Source: Paenibacillus peoriae KCTC 3763
GTDB lineage: Bacteria; Bacillota; Bacilli; Paenibacillales; Paenibacillaceae
NCBI RefSeq assembly: GCF_000236805.1
Contig: NZ_AGFX01000029.1
Span: 62,001-126,000, forward strand
Direction: 5' to 3'
DNA length: 64,000 bases
Positions 24,259 through 32,805 of the stretch are shown here, in pieces. The notes beneath the pieces were generated by a model. That model searched no databases, was not told where the DNA came from, and saw nothing but the letters and a program-made list of their open reading frames with translations. The stretch's first letter is position 1. Each line of letters begins with the position of its first letter. The position numbers and the translations under genes are program-made.

Positions 24259-25311
24259 CTACCGTACAGGCTCAATGCATACAGGAGAAGGAACCTCCAG
24301 CACATAGCCCGTTCGTGTCAACCGACCGTCATCATCATGGATAGCAAAAGATACGATGTTATTTCCATCCTGATTCGCCACCACTAGATAGCCCGACAGA
24401 ATGTTAAAGTTGCGCGGCGTACTGCCGAAAGTTTCCACCCATTCGACCGCCTTCAGCTTGCCGCTGCGCTGATCGACATGGTACAGCACAATGCTGTCAT
24501 GTCCCCGGTTTGACACGTATACATAGCGCCCACAGGGTGTAATCCGAATATCTGCAGCTGTATTTTCAACATCAATGATGCCTGGCGGCAATGTGGACAG
24601 GCTTTGCAGCAATGTAAGCTCTCCATTACGTTCATTGTAGCCAAATACGGCGACGGTATTGTTCAACTCATTGGCGACAAAAGCATAGGGACGTGAAGGA
24701 TGAAACACCAGATGGCGCGGGCCGGAGCCGGGCGGTAAATCTGCTTCACGATGGGTCACCAATTGTCCATCCGCTGTCAAACGGTATACGACAATCTGAT
24801 CCAAACCCAGATCACATACCAAGGCATACTGTCCTGAAGGATCAGGAATAATCGAATGGGGATGTGCTGCATCCAGACGGTCCTGGCGAATACCTGAGCC
24901 TGTATGCTGAACCTGCCCCGACATATCTCCCAACCCTCCTGTTTCCGTCGTCGGAAATATAGTGGCATTCCCGCCTGAATAGTTAGCTGCCAGTACATAA
25001 TGTCCATCCGCTGTTACGGCTACATAGCAGGTGTGTGCTCCCTCCGTCCCTTTCCGATCCAAAGGATGCAGCTCCCCTGTCTGGATATTTACCTGGTACG
25101 CATACAACTCACCTTCCTCTGTCTCACTGGCAGCGTACAGCTTTTCCCCATCCGGGTGCAGTGCCAGAAAAGAAGGCCGCTCAATCCCCTCCACACCACC
25201 AATGATGCGCAGATCACCGTCTTCTATATCCAAAGCACATACATAAATCCCTCTTTCATCCCGAGACGCATAAGTTCCTGTATAAAATAACTGCTCATAT
25301 TGTTCATCCAT
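24259..25311 (-). CDS. Lactonase-type seven-bladed beta-propeller (6-phosphogluconolactonase-like)
   Basis: The Met at 25311 (MDEQYEQLF) fits GGAGGGAGG better than the one three codons upstream. The 350 residues show propeller repeats typical of the YkgB/Pgl lactonase family: FYTGTYASRDERGIYVC, PSFLALHPDGEKLYAA, GSGPRHLVFHPSRPYAFVANE and GRYVYVSNRGHDSI. The family hydrolyses 6-phosphogluconolactone or related lactones in the cytoplasm. It is a single gene, divergent from the biotin operon. Confidence 0.88.
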   Translation of the reverse strand: MDEQYEQLFYTGTYASRDERGIYVCALDIEDGDLRIIGGVEGIERPSFLALHPDGEKLYAASETEEGELYAYQVNIQTGELHPLDRKGTEGAHTCYVAVTADGHYVLAANYSGGNATIFPTTETGGLGDMSGQVQHTGSGIRQDRLDAAHPHSIIPDPSGQYALVCDLGLDQIVVYRLTADGQLVTHREADLPPGSGPRHLVFHPSRPYAFVANELNNTVAVFGYNERNGELTLLQSLSTLPPGIIDVENTAADIRITPCGRYVYVSNRGHDSIVLYHVDQRSGKLKAVEWVETFGSTPRNFNILSGYLVVANQDGNNIVSFAIHDDDGRLTRTGYVLEVPSPVCIEPVR

Positions 25312-25389
25312 ATGGCTCATGCCTCCCTCCGTTGCTGCGTTGTCTTACACTATTACCCATAATCGACTCCAAAGTACACTTTGATTCTC

Positions 25390-25418
25390 TTTACACAAAC
25401 TTTTTGTTTTGTTATATT
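25390..25418 (+). promoter_or_regulatory. Sigma-A promoter of the biotin operon
   Basis: TTTACA (25390..25395) and TATATT (25413..25418) are separated by 17 bases. The predicted start point, about 25425, lies at the edge of the BirA operator. Confidence 0.75.
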
Positions 25419-25427
25419 GTTAAAGTT

Positions 25428-25465
25428 AATTGTCAACCATATAAAATCCATTTTGGTTGACAATT
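25428..25465 (+). promoter_or_regulatory. BirA operator
   Basis: AATTGTCAACC and GGTTGACAATT are perfect inverted arms separated by 16 bases. This is the BirA consensus (TTGTNAACC, spacer, GGTTNACAA). Biotinyl-AMP-loaded BirA bound here would block initiation at the promoter just upstream. Confidence 0.93.
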
Positions 25466-25486
25466 AAAACAATAGATTGGTGAAGG

Positions 25487-26854
25487 ATGGTGATCATTAC
25501 GCACTATGAACGTCTCGCCGCCATGAATAAGGCGCACTTATGGCTTCCCTTTACTCAAATGAAAGATTACAACAAGTCGGACCCTCTTATTATTGAGCGT
25601 GGTCAAGGTGTCAAACTGTATGACATCCAGGGCCGGTCTTATTATGACGGATTCTCGTCTGTTTGGCTGAATGTACATGGTCACAACGTACCGGAACTGA
25701 ATCAGGCCATCACGGATCAGTTAGAGCGGGTCGCCCACTCTACACTGCTGGGAATGGCGAATATACCTGCCATTGAATTGGCCGAGAAGCTGGTGGGAAT
25801 CACCCCCAAGGGCTTAAACAAAGTGTTTTACTCCGATTCAGGAGCAACCGGTGTCGAAATCGCAATCAAAATGGCGTTTCAATACTGGCACAACCGCGGA
25901 GTACATCAGAAAAAGACATTTATTACGATGAATCAAGCGTACCATGGGGATACCATCGGGGCAGTCAGCGTTGGCGCGATTCCCCTGTATCATGATGTGT
26001 TCCGACCGATGTTGTTTCCCACAGAAACCATTCCTTATCCTTATGCTTATCGCCACAAAGGCGGCGCAGCGGGTGCAATGGAGTCTACTTTAACTGCTTT
26101 ACGCAGTTTGCTGGAGACTCGTGGGGATGAAATAGCAGCTCTCATAGTGGAGCCAATCGTGCAGGGAGCGGCAGGAATGATCATCATGCCGCCAGGCTGT
26201 TTGCGGGAAATGGCTTTGCTTTGCCGTAAACATCATGTACTTCTCATCGCGGACGAAGTCGCAACAGGCTTCGGTCGTACAGGAGCCATGTTTGCCTGCG
26301 ATCTGGAAGGCGTTGCGCCTGATCTGATGGTTGTTGGCAAAGGACTCACTGGCGGCTACTTGCCCGTCGCCGCGACACTTGCGACTGACGAGATATACGA
26401 TGCCTTCTATGCCGATTATCAAGAGCAAAAAACATTTTTCCACGGACACTCCTTTACCGGAAACCCACTTGGCTGTGCCGTTGCTTTGGCCAGTCTAAAA
26501 CGAATGGAGGAGCGGGATATGCTCAAAGACGTAATATCAAAGGCCTCACTCGTCGAGCAAAAGCTTATGGCACTTAAAGAACGTCCGCATGTCGGTGAAA
26601 TTCGGCAAAAGGGCCTGATGATCGGAATCGAACTCGTACGGGATAAGGCCTCACGCGAGCCATACGGCTGGAAAGACCGGATCGGCGTTCGCGCTGCCGA
26701 GCGTGCAAGAGAACTTGGAATGCTTACAAGACCGCTTGGCAATGTTGTTGTATTTATCCCTCCTCTTGCCAGCACAGAGGATGAGTTGAATGCTATGACA
26801 GATATTTTGGCAGCATCCATTGTGGACGTCACCGAAAATGGATTAACGATATGA
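25487..26854 (+). CDS. bioA: Adenosylmethionine-8-amino-7-oxononanoate aminotransferase
   Basis: A 455-residue class III aminotransferase. LWLPFTQMKDY at the N-terminus is specific for BioA, followed by GSSVWLNVHGH-like aromatic motifs, DEVATGFGRTG and the PLP lysine in VVGKGLTGGYLP. It converts KAPA to DAPA with an amino donor, the second-last-but-one step of biotin synthesis. It is the first gene behind the BirA operator and overlaps bioD by 4 bases (ATGA). The ATG at 25487 or the GTG next to it could be the start. Confidence 0.95.
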   Translation: MVIITHYERLAAMNKAHLWLPFTQMKDYNKSDPLIIERGQGVKLYDIQGRSYYDGFSSVWLNVHGHNVPELNQAITDQLERVAHSTLLGMANIPAIELAEKLVGITPKGLNKVFYSDSGATGVEIAIKMAFQYWHNRGVHQKKTFITMNQAYHGDTIGAVSVGAIPLYHDVFRPMLFPTETIPYPYAYRHKGGAAGAMESTLTALRSLLETRGDEIAALIVEPIVQGAAGMIIMPPGCLREMALLCRKHHVLLIADEVATGFGRTGAMFACDLEGVAPDLMVVGKGLTGGYLPVAATLATDEIYDAFYADYQEQKTFFHGHSFTGNPLGCAVALASLKRMEERDMLKDVISKASLVEQKLMALKERPHVGEIRQKGLMIGIELVRDKASREPYGWKDRIGVRAAERARELGMLTRPLGNVVVFIPPLASTEDELNAMTDILAASIVDVTENGLTI

Positions 26855-27579
26855 GCACACTACGGGGAATGTTTATAACCGGTACGGATACCAGCGTTGG
26901 GAAGACCATTGTGACATCGGCTCTTGCCGCTACGCTGCGTGCAGAAGGTCTGAATACAGGTGTCTGGAAGCCTGTTCAGTCCGGCAGCCTTCTTGGAAGC
27001 GGAGCCACGGATGCCGAACGTCTGCTGCAAAGTACAGGCATCTGTGAACGCCCCGAGGCTGTAGCGCCTTTTACGTTCGAAGCACCTCTGACCCCAATGC
27101 TTGCTGCCAAGCTGGCTGGTGTGACGCTTAGTCTTCAGGAGATCATCACCGCAGGAGAACCACTTATCGGGCGCTATCAGGCACTGCTTATTGAAGGCGC
27201 GGGCGGGGTCGCTGTACCGCTGACCGAAGACGCGCTGGTGATTGACCTGATTTCCATGCTTCACGTACCTGTTCTGATTGTAGCCAGATCCGGTCTGGGT
27301 ACAATCAATCATACCCTTTTGACCATTTCCTTCTTACAGCAGCGCGGAATCCCGATTGTAGGCATCATTATGAACAACAGCGAATGTATTGACGCCCTGG
27401 ATGATCCAAGTGCCATGACAAATACAGAACTCATCGAACAGTACAGCGGCGGCCTGAAGGTCCTTGGACATTTTCCATACTTACATGACAAGGCAAATAC
27501 CGAGATGCTTATCCATTCTGTTCGAAGAACCATTCAATTAGCGCCGATCAGACAAGCATTGTCATTAATAAGGTGGTGA
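26851..27579 (+). CDS. bioD: Dethiobiotin synthetase
   Basis: A 242-residue P-loop enzyme: FITGTDTSVGKTIVTSALA (Walker A of BioD), KPVQSG and EGAGGVAVPL. It carboxylates DAPA to dethiobiotin using ATP and CO2. The start overlaps bioA and its stop overlaps the bioF start, so the genes are translated together. Confidence 0.95.
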   Translation: MSTLRGMFITGTDTSVGKTIVTSALAATLRAEGLNTGVWKPVQSGSLLGSGATDAERLLQSTGICERPEAVAPFTFEAPLTPMLAAKLAGVTLSLQEIITAGEPLIGRYQALLIEGAGGVAVPLTEDALVIDLISMLHVPVLIVARSGLGTINHTLLTISFLQQRGIPIVGIIMNNSECIDALDDPSAMTNTELIEQYSGGLKVLGHFPYLHDKANTEMLIHSVRRTIQLAPIRQALSLIRW

Positions 27580-28775
27580 TGATCATCCTTTGGATGAATA
27601 AAGAACTTGAGGCATTAGACTACGCATCATTGGGACGCCGCTTACGTACCCATGTCCCTATCCCCGAAAGTCCTGGTTATGTGCTGCATGACGGACGAGC
27701 ACTACTCGACTTGTCCTCGAATGACTATCTGGGGCTTGCCCGCCATCCTGCCATTATCGAAGCGATGCGTGATGCACTCCTCAAGGAAGGAGCCGGCGCC
27801 GGTGCCTCCAGGCTTGTAACCGGCAATCGACAGCCCTATGCACAGCTTGAAAAAGCGTTGGCAGCATGGCAAAACTGTGATGCGGCACTTGTCTTCGCAA
27901 GCGGGTATACAGCCAATATTGGTGTCATTAGTGCGCTTGTGGGCCGCGGCGATGTGGTATTCAGCGACCAGTTCAACCATGCCAGCATCGTCGACGGCAT
28001 TATTTTGAGCCGCGCCGAGCATGCACGGTATCGCCATAACGATATAGAGCATTTGCGTGCCTTATTGCATAAATCCCGTGATAAACGACGGAAGCTCATC
28101 GTGACGGACGCAGTCTTTTCCATGGATGGTGATCAGGCACGATTGCTCGACCTTATTGCGCTCAAACGGGAGTATAATGCTCTGCTGATGGTTGACGAGG
28201 CACATAGCGGAGGGGTTTACGGTTCACGTGGTGAGGGATTGGCCTCTGCACTCGGAGTCAAAAATGATGTGGATATTCATATGGGAACACTCAGCAAATC
28301 GTTTGGCGTCTACGGAGCTTATGTTTGTGGAAATGAGACGCTCATCAGATGGCTGATAAATAAAGCGAGGCCGCTTATCTATTCAACGGCACTCCCCCCT
28401 TCTCTTATAGCGGGGGCTGTCCAAGCATTGAAGCTGATACAAACAGAACACTGGCGTCGTGAACGGCTGGTCGCAGCAAGCGAATTTTTTCGTTCCTCAT
28501 TATGTGAAGCGGGTTTTAACATCGGTCACGGAGACTCTGCAATTGTACCCTTGCTGCTGGGTCATAATCATAAGGCTCTGCAATTTAGCAGTGCTCTGGA
28601 AAACGAAGGTATTGCGGCGATAGCCATTCGCCCTCCAACAGTACCCCAGGGGACTGCGCGAATTCGCTTCTCTTTATCGGCAGCACATTCCCTGAAGGAG
28701 CTAGCAGATGCCGTTACGAAAATTTGCAGGCTGGGACTTCAACTGGGGGTTTTGGAATCATGCGGTCACAATTAA
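27579..28775 (+). CDS. bioF: 8-amino-7-oxononanoate synthase
   Basis: The ATG at 27579 overlaps the bioD stop (TGATG) behind AAGGTGG. The roughly 398-residue alpha-oxoamine synthase shows DLSSNDYLGLARHP, GAGASRLVTGNRQPY, VDEAHSGGVYG and the PLP lysine in LSKSFGVYGAY. It condenses pimeloyl-ACP (or CoA) with alanine to KAPA. The end overlaps the bioH start by 16 bases. Confidence 0.95.
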   Translation: MIILWMNKELEALDYASLGRRLRTHVPIPESPGYVLHDGRALLDLSSNDYLGLARHPAIIEAMRDALLKEGAGAGASRLVTGNRQPYAQLEKALAAWQNCDAALVFASGYTANIGVISALVGRGDVVFSDQFNHASIVDGIILSRAEHARYRHNDIEHLRALLHKSRDKRRKLIVTDAVFSMDGDQARLLDLIALKREYNALLMVDEAHSGGVYGSRGEGLASALGVKNDVDIHMGTLSKSFGVYGAYVCGNETLIRWLINKARPLIYSTALPPSLIAGAVQALKLIQTEHWRRERLVAASEFFRSSLCEAGFNIGHGDSAIVPLLLGHNHKALQFSSALENEGIAAIAIRPPTVPQGTARIRFSLSAAHSLKELADAVTKICRLGLQLGVLESCGHN

Positions 28776-29491
28776 GTGGCACCATCCTGTGGCTGACCGG
28801 ATGGAGTATGTCAAATAAGGTCTTTGATCGGCTTCGCGGGCTTCTCCCTGATTTTCATCATGCTTCTGTAGATTACAGCGCTGCCGCTTCCTCCGAGGAG
28901 ATACTGCATTTGACCGAAACGGCTGCGAGAGGTCTACTTTCCTCATGCTCCGGTCCTTTGCTGATAGGAGGCTGGTCACTGGGCGGGTTATTGGCATTGA
29001 AACTCGCGGATCAGAAACTGGCAGATGGACTGATACTTTTTTCAGCAACATCCAGGTTTACCCGTCCCAAAGAACAACAGAATCGCGGCTGGGCAGATGT
29101 CTATGTCAGGCAGATGATCACCGGAATCCAAAGAGATCGGCAGGCTATAGAAAGCAAATTCAGGCAGATGATGTTTACGGACTTGGAAACAGCGTCGGAT
29201 CTCAGCAACCATCGTTTCCTTACAGGCAACTGGACAACTCCGGCACTCATCGCGGGACTTGAAACCCTCCGTCATGTGGAATGCCTCTCTCGACTTCCGG
29301 CCATTCATTGTCCAGTTCTTCTTATTCACGGTACCGAAGATCAAATATGTCCTTACGAGGCGGCAGAGGAAATGCTCATGCAATTGCCTCAGGCAAAACT
29401 ACTAGCCATACCCGATAGCGGGCATGCTCCGTTTGTGGGAAGGGAGACCCCTATGGCTGAATCAATTAGGAGTTGGTGGCATGACCAATAG
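28760..29491 (+). CDS. bioH: Alpha/beta hydrolase, likely pimeloyl-ACP methyl ester esterase
   Basis: The Met at 28760 lies inside the end of bioF. The 243-residue hydrolase has LTGWSMSN near the oxyanion hole, the nucleophile elbow GGWSLGG, Asp in HGTEDQICP and His in DSGHAPF. BioH removes the methyl ester left by BioC, completing pimeloyl-ACP. Its position between bioF and bioC makes this job likely; sequence alone would allow other esters. Confidence 0.85.
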   Translation: MRSQLSGTILWLTGWSMSNKVFDRLRGLLPDFHHASVDYSAAASSEEILHLTETAARGLLSSCSGPLLIGGWSLGGLLALKLADQKLADGLILFSATSRFTRPKEQQNRGWADVYVRQMITGIQRDRQAIESKFRQMMFTDLETASDLSNHRFLTGNWTTPALIAGLETLRHVECLSRLPAIHCPVLLIHGTEDQICPYEAAEEMLMQLPQAKLLAIPDSGHAPFVGRETPMAESIRSWWHDQ

Positions 29492-30356
29492 AAAAGCAGC
29501 GATTGCACGGCAATTTAACCGCAGCGCGGCAGGGTTGTATGATACGCATGCCCATGTGCAGCGCACCATGGCGGACATGCTTGCAGAATTCCTTATGCAA
29601 CAGGCAAATGCTGACGATTCCAGCAAACACGGCATACTTGAGATCGGATGTGGCACCGGTAATCTAACTGAAATTTTGGTGAACAGATGGCTGCACTCAT
29701 CTATTACTGCGCTGGATATTGCACCTGCAATGCTTCTGGCCGCTGAACAGCGTGTGCTGAGTACTGCAAACCCCGCAATCCCTGTAGGCTCGAACGATAG
29801 GCCTTCATCTGATATTCACTTTTTACTTGCCGATGTCGAAATGTGGGCGGCTAACGCTCCTGCCTCTTCGTTCGATCTCATCGTTTCCAGCGCTTGTTTC
29901 CAATGGTTGAGCCAGCCGCAGCAAACACTGAATTACCTTTATCGACTGCTTCGCCCCGGAGGGATACTCGCATTCGCGACCTTCGGGCCTCGTACCTTCC
30001 ACGAGCTGCATACAGCTTTTGAAGAAGTGTACCGTGCTAAAGGTATGGTGCCTCAGAGACATGGACTCTCGTTTCAATCTGCAAAGCAATGGAAAGATTC
30101 ATTAACAACAGCTGGTTTTTCCGATATTCAATATAAATGTAAGTTGTTTACGGAAGAATACGCTTCACCAAGAGATTTCCTATTATCTGTAAAATCACTG
30201 GGAGCTAGCACTTCAGAAGCCGTTATTTCCCACAGTCTCGGATCACGGCGTCTGTTCACCAGTCTGTATAAAGAGTATGAAGATCGTTTCAGCACACCGA
30301 AAGGTGTTGCAGCGACTTATGATATTGTACTTATTCAGGCAGCAAAAACTCGTTGA
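29481..30356 (+). CDS. bioC: Malonyl-ACP O-methyltransferase
   Basis: The ATG at 29481 follows TAGGAGTTGGTGGC and overlaps bioH by 11 bases. The 291 residues start KAAIARQFNRSAAGLYDTHA, typical of BioC, then ILEIGCGTGNLTEIL (SAM motif I) and RLLRPGGILAFATFG. It methylates malonyl-ACP so that fatty-acid enzymes can build the pimelate chain. With BioH it shows the E. coli-type route. BioW or BioI genes are not present, nor is bioB. Confidence 0.93.
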   Translation: MTNRKAAIARQFNRSAAGLYDTHAHVQRTMADMLAEFLMQQANADDSSKHGILEIGCGTGNLTEILVNRWLHSSITALDIAPAMLLAAEQRVLSTANPAIPVGSNDRPSSDIHFLLADVEMWAANAPASSFDLIVSSACFQWLSQPQQTLNYLYRLLRPGGILAFATFGPRTFHELHTAFEEVYRAKGMVPQRHGLSFQSAKQWKDSLTTAGFSDIQYKCKLFTEEYASPRDFLLSVKSLGASTSEAVISHSLGSRRLFTSLYKEYEDRFSTPKGVAATYDIVLIQAAKTR

Positions 30357-30373
30357 TCTTAAGGATGTAAATC

Positions 30374-30415
30374 AAAAAAAACAGGGCCGTTTCGTTCAAG
30401 AAACGTCCTGTTTTT
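30374..30415 (+). terminator. Biotin operon terminator (bidirectional)
   Basis: ACAGGGCCGTTTC and GAAACGTCCTGT pair with one mismatch, flanked by eight A and five T. It serves the operon and the convergent MFS gene. Confidence 0.88.
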
Positions 30416-30423
30416 CAATCATA

Positions 30424-31626
30424 CTACACCGCTGTGGTCTGTGTGCCTCTGCTGTTCCATTTTAAAGCCAGCCCCAAGCTAAGAATGAGAATGGCTGCCC
30501 CGAAAATGTACGGCAAATTGATATGCACCTTGAACAACGTACCCGCCAGCGCAGGTCCCAGAATATTACCGATACTCATATAGGCATTGTTCATCCCGGC
30601 TGCAACGCCCTGCTCATCTCCCGCCATTTTGGATAAAGCGGTATTAATGGCTGGTCGCAGTAGCGACGTGGCGGTAAAGAAGATAAGTGAAACCCCAAGT
30701 ACATAATAAAAGTTACCCGAGAGCAGCATAAGCACAAGGGAAATCGCAGAAAACAGAAAGGAACCTATAATAACACTTTTTTCACCAAAACGATTCAACA
30801 GCGGACTGATGACCACAGCCTGAATCACGGTTCCGACCAATGCACCTACTGTAATGATGATGGCAATATCACGCTCATTGTAATGGAACTTACCCGTTAC
30901 GAAGAAAGGGAACATGGTTTCAAAATGCGTTAGCCCAAAGGTGAGCGTGAATATCATAATCAGCAGCATAAAATACGGTTTGCGAAAAGAAAGTGCAAAC
31001 TGCTTAATCACATTATCGCGCTTGGCCTTAACATTCCGAAATTCCAACTGCTTCTCGAGCGACAAAGTTTCGGGCAGCAAAATCAATGAGATCAGTGCAG
31101 CCAAGCCCGATACGCAGGCCGAAACATATAAAGGCGTGCGCATTGAGATATCCGCCAGAAAACCGCCCACACCAGGGCCGATAACAAAGCCAAGAGACAT
31201 GGCGGCGCCCAGCAAACCCATTCCTCTGCCGCGATTGTGTACCGTTGTAATGTCAGCAATATAAGCCATCATCGGAGGAATCATAAAGGCAGCCCCTGCT
31301 CCTCCCAGCAAACGGGAAATATATAGCATCGTCAACGAGTGTCCAATAGCAAATAATACAGAAGACACCGTCATGATTGCCAAACCGATAATAATCATTT
31401 TTTTACGCCCGTATTTATCGGACCATCCTCCAGCTAACGGTGAAAACAGAAACTGGGTCAAGCCAAACACGGCAACCAGGTAGCCTCCCGTTTCACCACT
31501 ACCTCCCAAGGAATTCATAAATTTGGGGAGGATCGGGATGATCAGCCCAATTCCCAGCATGGCAATAAACATATTAATCATCAAAATGACCAGCGGTCCC
31601 ATTTTCAACTGTTGTGAATCTGACAT
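30424..31626 (-). CDS. MFS multidrug exporter (12 membrane helices)
   Basis: The Met at 31626 follows GAGGAGGAC. The 400-residue permease has motif A (GGWSDKYGRKKMI) and motif C (GFVIGPGVGGF) of the DHA1 proton-driven drug antiporters such as NorA, Bmr and TetA. A central charged loop (about 190-215) separates two six-helix halves. The substrate cannot be told from sequence. It is a single gene, with no regulator adjacent. Confidence 0.88.
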   Translation of the reverse strand: MSDSQQLKMGPLVILMINMFIAMLGIGLIIPILPKFMNSLGGSGETGGYLVAVFGLTQFLFSPLAGGWSDKYGRKKMIIIGLAIMTVSSVLFAIGHSLTMLYISRLLGGAGAAFMIPPMMAYIADITTVHNRGRGMGLLGAAMSLGFVIGPGVGGFLADISMRTPLYVSACVSGLAALISLILLPETLSLEKQLEFRNVKAKRDNVIKQFALSFRKPYFMLLIMIFTLTFGLTHFETMFPFFVTGKFHYNERDIAIIITVGALVGTVIQAVVISPLLNRFGEKSVIIGSFLFSAISLVLMLLSGNFYYVLGVSLIFFTATSLLRPAINTALSKMAGDEQGVAAGMNNAYMSIGNILGPALAGTLFKVHINLPYIFGAAILILSLGLALKWNSRGTQTTAV

Positions 31627-31826
31627 GTTGCGTTTTGTCCTCCTCAGCATCTTTATTTCGTATGCGAAAATCTTATTTTGCAGCTATTTCATCAACAAAA
31701 CTATATTAATAGAGCGAGAGACAAATAACAATCATAAAATACTTCCGTTAACCCTGAATCTTTCCTTTGACAAGACAGCAAAAAGGAACAACCCTGATTA
31801 CAAGGCTGTCCCTCTTCTCCCATTCC

Positions 31827-32594
31827 TTAATGGGGATTCTCGAATAGCTCATGCAGCATCTTTTCCTTGTTATTCAAAAATTGCTTCATGATGACGAAAT
31901 GATCGGTTTCCTCCAGCGTCCTGGTATCGATTCCTTCATGTGTCAGATGATACAAAACAGAGTCAGGATAGGCCATCAAAATCGGGGAGTGCGTAGAAAT
32001 GATAAACTGTGAGCCCTGCTGTACAAGTTCGTGAATCCGTGCAAGCATGGCCATCTGGCGCAAAGGCGATAATGCAGCCTCCGGCTCATCCAGAATATAC
32101 AGCCCGTGTCCGCCAAACCGATGCACAAATGCAGCAAAAAAAGACTCGCCATGCGACTGCTCATGCAGCGACTTCCCCCCGTAGGACGCTCGAATGGGTC
32201 GACCTCTTCCTTCTCGATCCAGCTCATCAATATGAGTTGCCACATTATAGTAGCTCTCCGCCCGGAAAAAGAAGCCATCCCTTGGCTTATCTACCCCTCT
32301 TACCAGTCGGATATGCTCATGCAGCGAGGAATGTGTGGCTTGTGTCGAAAAATTAAAATTTTTAGTACCACCCTCTGCATTAAATCCCCAGGCGACTGCG
32401 ATTGCCTCCATAAGCGTCGATTTACCTACGCCGTTTTCTCCAACAATATAAGTAACGGAAGGATGGAATTTGAGCTCATTCCACTGGTGAAGAGCTTTTA
32501 AGTTAAAAGGGTATTGGTTCCTGTCAGCATCTGAAGGCCACAACAGCTCCAATCGACGTATAAAAAGATTGCGATCCCATATACTCATGTCCAT
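31827..32594 (-). CDS. Stand-alone AAA-type ATPase (SMC/ABC-like)
   Basis: About 255 residues containing all ABC/SMC-type motifs: Walker A VGENGVGKSTL (about 50), a signature-like SHGESFFAAF (about 150), Walker B LYILDEPEAALSP (about 170) and a His switch STHSPILMAYP (about 205). No membrane part and no nuclease domain is fused. The start is probably 32594 (GGAG 5 bases before). Such small ATPases are widespread; roles are mostly unknown. Possible weak hairpin (GACAGC/GCTGTC) after the gene. Confidence 0.85.
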   Translation of the reverse strand: MDMSIWDRNLFIRRLELLWPSDADRNQYPFNLKALHQWNELKFHPSVTYIVGENGVGKSTLMEAIAVAWGFNAEGGTKNFNFSTQATHSSLHEHIRLVRGVDKPRDGFFFRAESYYNVATHIDELDREGRGRPIRASYGGKSLHEQSHGESFFAAFVHRFGGHGLYILDEPEAALSPLRQMAMLARIHELVQQGSQFIISTHSPILMAYPDSVLYHLTHEGIDTRTLEETDHFVIMKQFLNNKEKMLHELFENPH

Positions 32595-32805
32595 TTCAGC
32601 TCCATTGCCAAGCAATTTACTAGGTATTCCATCATTATATTGGAATTATTTACAGCGATCAATCTGGAATCCCATTTTCGTAACCCTTCTGTTGTTATTG
32701 AAGCGATAAATACAGGTATAATATATAGTAGCCTGTTTAGGGGGCATGAAATCTCGGTGTTTCATTCAGCAGGGTATATTTCATTATTTTCAGGCAGGTG
32801 AATCG

